Positions 61,409 to 64,000 of a DNA stretch of 64,000 bases are shown here, piece after piece (the first letter of the stretch is position 1; the number at the start of each line of letters is the position of its first letter). A program made the translations under genes and the position numbers. The notes beneath the pieces are model-generated. The model worked only from the letters and a program-made list of their open reading frames with translations, had not been told where the DNA came from and made no database searches. Origin of the DNA: Acetatifactor muris (GTDB lineage: Bacteria > Bacillota > Clostridia > Lachnospirales > Lachnospiraceae); NCBI RefSeq assembly GCF_024623325.1, contig NZ_JANJZD010000008.1, forward strand, positions 152,635 to 216,634, given 5' to 3'.

Positions 61409-62644
61409 TCAGGCAAAAAACACATTCTGAAATTCCAAGTCTTCCACCGGATGACCCACATCAATCACAGAAGTAGCGTAAAACTTCACGCATTCACGCC
61501 AGGATCTGTGTTCCGCAGAAAATGCTTTGAGAATCCGCTCCCTGATCAGTCCACAGCCGCCCCCCTGGGTCCCGAAAAGCAGCAGCACAAACTGAGTGGG
61601 GCTGTACATACTGTATACGTCTCCACTTCGCAGCGATTTTCCGATGGCCTCCCGGAGAACAGGTGTCATGGTCTCGATACGTTCTCTGTCCTCCAGATGA
61701 TTCCCCTTCGCGTCTGTCAGGGTACACACCATCATATATACAGACTCTCCATGTCGCTCCACCACTCGTCTCATCATTCTGTAACCGTCTATAAAACTGG
61801 GAAAACCGCAAAAATATGCCCCTGCCTTCCTGGGTTCCTTTTCCTGCAGAATACTGGTGATATTGGACGCGGCCTGTGTACTGGTATAAATCTTGCTGCC
61901 CATATCCCGCAGGCGATCCAGCATACGGTCCGAAGGCGGCAGGCCCATCTCTTCAAAGTACATCCTGGTAGTGGCCTCATAGACATCCATGGCCTCCCGG
62001 AACCGGTTCATGGCCATCAGGCAGTCTATCTTTACCGCCTGCCATTCTTCAAAGGGATACATACCGATGGCATCATTGCACAGATCCAGCAGATCCAGAT
62101 AACGTTTCCGCTCCTTCAGCGCCTTTTCCGCTTCACTCAACGCCTGAAAATACTGCTCCCGGAGACGGGTGCTCTCCATCATCACCCACTCTTCTCCGGA
62201 AAGATTGGAGAGAAATTCTCCTTTATAGCAGCGACAGGCTTCGCAGCAAAGCTCCATACATTTCTCCGCGTCTGCCTCCATCCGTACTTTCTGTAACAGT
62301 TCTCCAAAAGTCTCCACATCTGACCGGATTTCCATAGGCGCATTCCAATAATAAATGCCTCCCTTGTTCTCTATGTAATTCCACTGCGGCAGACCGGCCG
62401 CCATCAGTTTCTTCCTGAGCTGGTATGTGACGACTTTCAGGTTGTTGGAAGGATTCTCCACATTCCCCTCTCCGTACAGAGCATGCAGAAGCCGTTCCCG
62501 GGTAATGCCCTCTTTCCTGTGGTATAGCAGTATCTGCAGGAGCTGCATACTCTTCTTCGTGGTATTTTTCTCCGGCGTCACATTTCTGTCTCCATAGCGC
62601 AGAGAAAATACCCCGAACATATATACATATAAAATATCTTTCAT
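61409..62644 (-). CDS. BTAD-family transcriptional regulator
   Basis: A 411-residue SARP-like regulator. The N-terminal winged helix of OmpR type is at about 1-95 (GVFSLRYGDRNVTPEKNTTKKSMQLLQILLYHRKEGITRERLLHALYG, NNLKVVTYQLRKKL). A bacterial transcriptional activation domain of TPR-like helices follows (about 100-240). The C-terminal region (about 265-380: ESVYMMVCTLTDAKGNH ... LRSGDVYSMYSPTQFVLLLFGT) resembles a degenerate nucleotide-cyclase/GGDEF-like fold without the GGDEF signature. ATG 62644 follows GGGGGAAG. It lies 62 bases after the recombinase gene and 191 bases before the pilus genes, so it is the likely activator of the pilus operon. Confidence 0.85.
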   Translation of the reverse strand: MKDILYVYMFGVFSLRYGDRNVTPEKNTTKKSMQLLQILLYHRKEGITRERLLHALYGEGNVENPSNNLKVVTYQLRKKLMAAGLPQWNYIENKGGIYYWNAPMEIRSDVETFGELLQKVRMEADAEKCMELCCEACRCYKGEFLSNLSGEEWVMMESTRLREQYFQALSEAEKALKERKRYLDLLDLCNDAIGMYPFEEWQAVKIDCLMAMNRFREAMDVYEATTRMYFEEMGLPPSDRMLDRLRDMGSKIYTSTQAASNITSILQEKEPRKAGAYFCGFPSFIDGYRMMRRVVERHGESVYMMVCTLTDAKGNHLEDRERIETMTPVLREAIGKSLRSGDVYSMYSPTQFVLLLFGTQGGGCGLIRERILKAFSAEHRSWRECVKFYATSVIDVGHPVEDLEFQNVFFA

Positions 62645-62706
62645 ACTTCCCCCATCCTGCGGCAATGCTCACATATATGCCGCTGACTCCTGTTCCCTGC
62701 AAAACG

Positions 62707-63525
62707 CTATTCCCAGCCTACTGTCAGCTGTTCCTGTTCCAGCATCCGTTCATAGGCCTGTTCAATCAATACGGCAACATTGGCCTGAATCCCCTTCTGG
62801 GTGGACTGATACATTTTCCACAGGCATCTGGGATTGACTTTTTCCTCCGCCACCCGCGCATCCCTGCTGACCCGTTTGATACTGTGGCCTACATTGGAGC
62901 GATCCATGGGCTTTCCTCCCGCCGTGGCAAAAACGGGCCCCTTCACAATGCCCTCCCTGCCCATATATTCCAGCAATTCTCTCTGCAATATCCCGGGGAG
63001 ATGCAGAACCCGGGTACTCATTCCGTTCTGGCGCTCCAGCCGCACGGTTCCCTGCCTGACTGCTTCTGCTGTAAGCTGGGGAAGCTCCTGTATACGTAAG
63101 CCCATACCGCCCAGAGTCTTAATCAGCAGATACACCCTCTCCTGGCCAGCCTGCTTTGCTGCCGACAGCAGACGCAGATATTCCTGCCTGGTCAGCTCCG
63201 GCTGCACATCGTTCTGTATGCTGCTGAATTCTCCCACCTGCCAGTCTCTATGTCCCAGATACTGCATGAGGCTGTTCCACACAGATATCCTGGTATTGAC
63301 AGTCCGCGGACTGAACCCTTTCTCTTCCAGCCACTGCTTCCACCAAAGGCCGTTTTCCGCAGAAATTATCTTCTCTCCGGGAAGACCATTCCAGAGCATG
63401 GACAGCGTTCTCCGATATTCCTGCAGCGAGACCTGGCTGCGCCCTCTGGTCAGCAGGTACTCCAGAAACTCTTCCAATATTTCCGGGGTCAGCTTTTCTT
63501 CTGTTTTCTTTTTCAGAATATCCAT
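62707..63525 (-). CDS. Tyrosine recombinase-family protein adjacent to an inverted-repeat promoter
   Basis: A 272-residue protein with the two-domain layout of tyrosine recombinases: a SAM-like N-terminal domain (LTPEILEEFLEYLLTRGRSQVSLQEYRRTLSMLW..., about 10-95) and a catalytic-type domain. The first catalytic Arg is likely in LGGMGLRIQEL (near 153). The usual HxxR/GH positions are altered: the corresponding stretch reads NPRCLWKMYQ (near 232-241), and a candidate Tyr lies there or in EQAYERML. ATG 63525 follows AAAAGGAG; the frame is open 92 codons further into the inverted-repeat region. It starts 51 bases from that region. Whether it catalyses the inversion or only binds DNA cannot be told from sequence. 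Confidence 0.78.
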   Translation of the reverse strand: MDILKKKTEEKLTPEILEEFLEYLLTRGRSQVSLQEYRRTLSMLWNGLPGEKIISAENGLWWKQWLEEKGFSPRTVNTRISVWNSLMQYLGHRDWQVGEFSSIQNDVQPELTRQEYLRLLSAAKQAGQERVYLLIKTLGGMGLRIQELPQLTAEAVRQGTVRLERQNGMSTRVLHLPGILQRELLEYMGREGIVKGPVFATAGGKPMDRSNVGHSIKRVSRDARVAEEKVNPRCLWKMYQSTQKGIQANVAVLIEQAYERMLEQEQLTVGWE

Positions 63526-63640
63526 TTCTTCTCCTTTTCCATGGAATATGGCTGTTCGGTAAATGTGATTAATAAACAAAATTGTCATTTTGCAGTTTCG
63601 CAAAGGCAAAATACACCTCTTTATACCTGTCATTAACTCC

Positions 63641-63669
63641 AGTATAGCACTGAAATCTGTGGTTTTCAA
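63641..63669 (-). promoter_or_regulatory. Promoter inside the inverted-repeat element
   Basis: TTGAAA (63664-63669), 17 bases, TATACT (63641-63646) on the minus strand, directed at the recombinase, BTAD and pilus genes. The transcript would start near 63634 and cross the left arm before the recombinase start at 63525. Confidence 0.82.
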
Positions 63670-63802
63670 GATTATTTTATGCGTGGCACAGGAGGAAAGT
63701 GACTGAAAAAGTAACTTTTCAGACATCAGGGCGCAGGAAAAGAAACACGAAAAATGCCTTATTTCCTGTTCTCTTACTTTTTGTGCCCATTTTAGAGGCA
63801 CC

Positions 63803-63836
63803 CGGGCCTGACTGCTTTCACAGAGGCCTGTTTTTT
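63803..63836 (+). terminator. Intrinsic terminator-like hairpin inside the element, facing away from the pilus genes
   Basis: CGGGCCT (63803-63809) pairs with AGGCCTG (63824-63830) with one wobble, followed by TTTTTT (63831-63836). If the element were inverted, this hairpin would face the recombinase and block read-through from upstream. Confidence 0.6.
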
Positions 63837-63940
63837 ATACAATTCTATCGGTCATAAGCGGGTTCTGTAAATGAAATGACAATTTTGTGGTGATTATCCC
63901 GTTGGCCAAATTATTGTCACTCACTATATCTTCCCTCCGG

Positions 63941-64000
63941 TCAGCTGATCAGTCCCAGCCGTTCCATCTGGCGCGCATGAGTCTCCCCGGTGGAAATCAG
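63941..64000 (-). CDS. C-terminal end of an unidentified gene cut by the window edge
   Basis: The minus strand has an open frame entering from the right edge and ending at TGA 63941-63943. The visible 19 residues end in ISTGETHARQMERLGLIS. They look like natural protein sequence, but the stretch is too short to name the family. The gene ends 53 bases from the right arm of the inverted repeat. Confidence 0.45.
   Translation of the reverse strand: MISTGETHARQMERLGLIS

Larger units (their letters stand above)
63576..63888. repeat. Putative invertible promoter element with 15-bp perfect inverted repeats
   Basis: The arms ACAAAATTGTCATTT (63576-63590) and AAATGACAATTTTGT (63874-63888) are exact reverse complements, enclosing 283 bases. 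The enclosed segment holds a strong promoter towards the recombinase gene and, on the other strand, a terminator-like hairpin. The word GTGATTA occurs just outside each arm in the same orientation (63565-63571 and 63890-63896). Location next to a tyrosine recombinase gene makes a DNA inversion switch the best explanation; a small MITE-like insertion is the alternative. Confidence 0.75.

Noticed and set aside
63525..63801. An N-terminal extension of the recombinase of 92 codons through the inverted-repeat element
   Set aside because: The strong ribosome binding site is at 63525, the extension has no start signal and its sequence does not look like the family.

Overview
The window is a chromosomal segment of a spore-forming, flagellated, Gram-positive anaerobe, most likely a member of the Lachnospiraceae (Clostridia). 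Evidence for this: an rpsL-rpsG-fusA-tuf ribosomal operon with clostridial-type proteins, GatCAB, RNase Y, SpoIIM, a Clostridia-type flagellin beside a DUF6240-like protein, LexA boxes of the GAAC-N4-GTTC type at recA, AGGAGG ribosome binding sites, many TTG and GTG starts, and several short families (KTSC, DUF2508, DUF4358, DHHW, BTAD regulators) common in gut Firmicutes. No species can be named from the sequence alone.

Layout. Positions 1-1857 look like the remnant of a small integrated element at the 3' end of tuf: a synonymous duplicate of the tuf 3' end at the left edge, an XRE regulator with a small membrane protein under a triple palindromic operator, a truncated relaxase tail and repeated TAGAGCC motifs. 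Positions 1858-6597 carry the str operon (tuf, fusA, rpsG, rpsL, all on the minus strand). Then come a membrane-anchored unknown protein, gatC-gatA-gatB, a GntR-ABC transporter operon, an Rpn-like nuclease, two KTSC proteins, a secreted protein, a membrane protein and an ECF-like sigma factor. After these are a DAHP synthase with a tiny aromatic-rich upstream frame, spoIIM, a NUDIX hydrolase, an aminotransferase, rny, recX-recA, a second Rpn-like protein, a flagellin/FliS/DUF6240 cluster, an operon of a large acidic protein with glgB, and an O-acylation module (DUF4358, MBOAT, DHHW, HAD) ending in rsmA.

The most notable part is 45468-63888. Fourteen genes run in the same direction: recombinase, BTAD regulator, LPxTG tip adhesin of 1791 aa, LPSTG major pilin, class C sortase, a coiled-coil protein, signal peptidase I, a secreted protein, two SipW-type (TasA-like) proteins, two membrane-anchored surface proteins, a SipW-type signal peptidase and a class B sortase. 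This reads as one surface-fibre assembly locus that combines a sortase pilus with a SipW/TasA-like module. The tip adhesin carries about 24 copies of an H-x-H-x3-C motif, mostly preceded by another Cys, and two copies also occur in the major pilin, so a metal-binding or disulfide-linked fibre is plausible.

Upstream of the recombinase gene, a perfect 15-bp inverted repeat (63576-63590 and 63874-63888) encloses a strong promoter pointing into recombinase-regulator-pilus and a terminator-like hairpin pointing the other way. This is the architecture of an invertible promoter switch. I infer that the locus is phase variable and that the window shows the ON orientation. The inversion itself is not proven by this single sequence.
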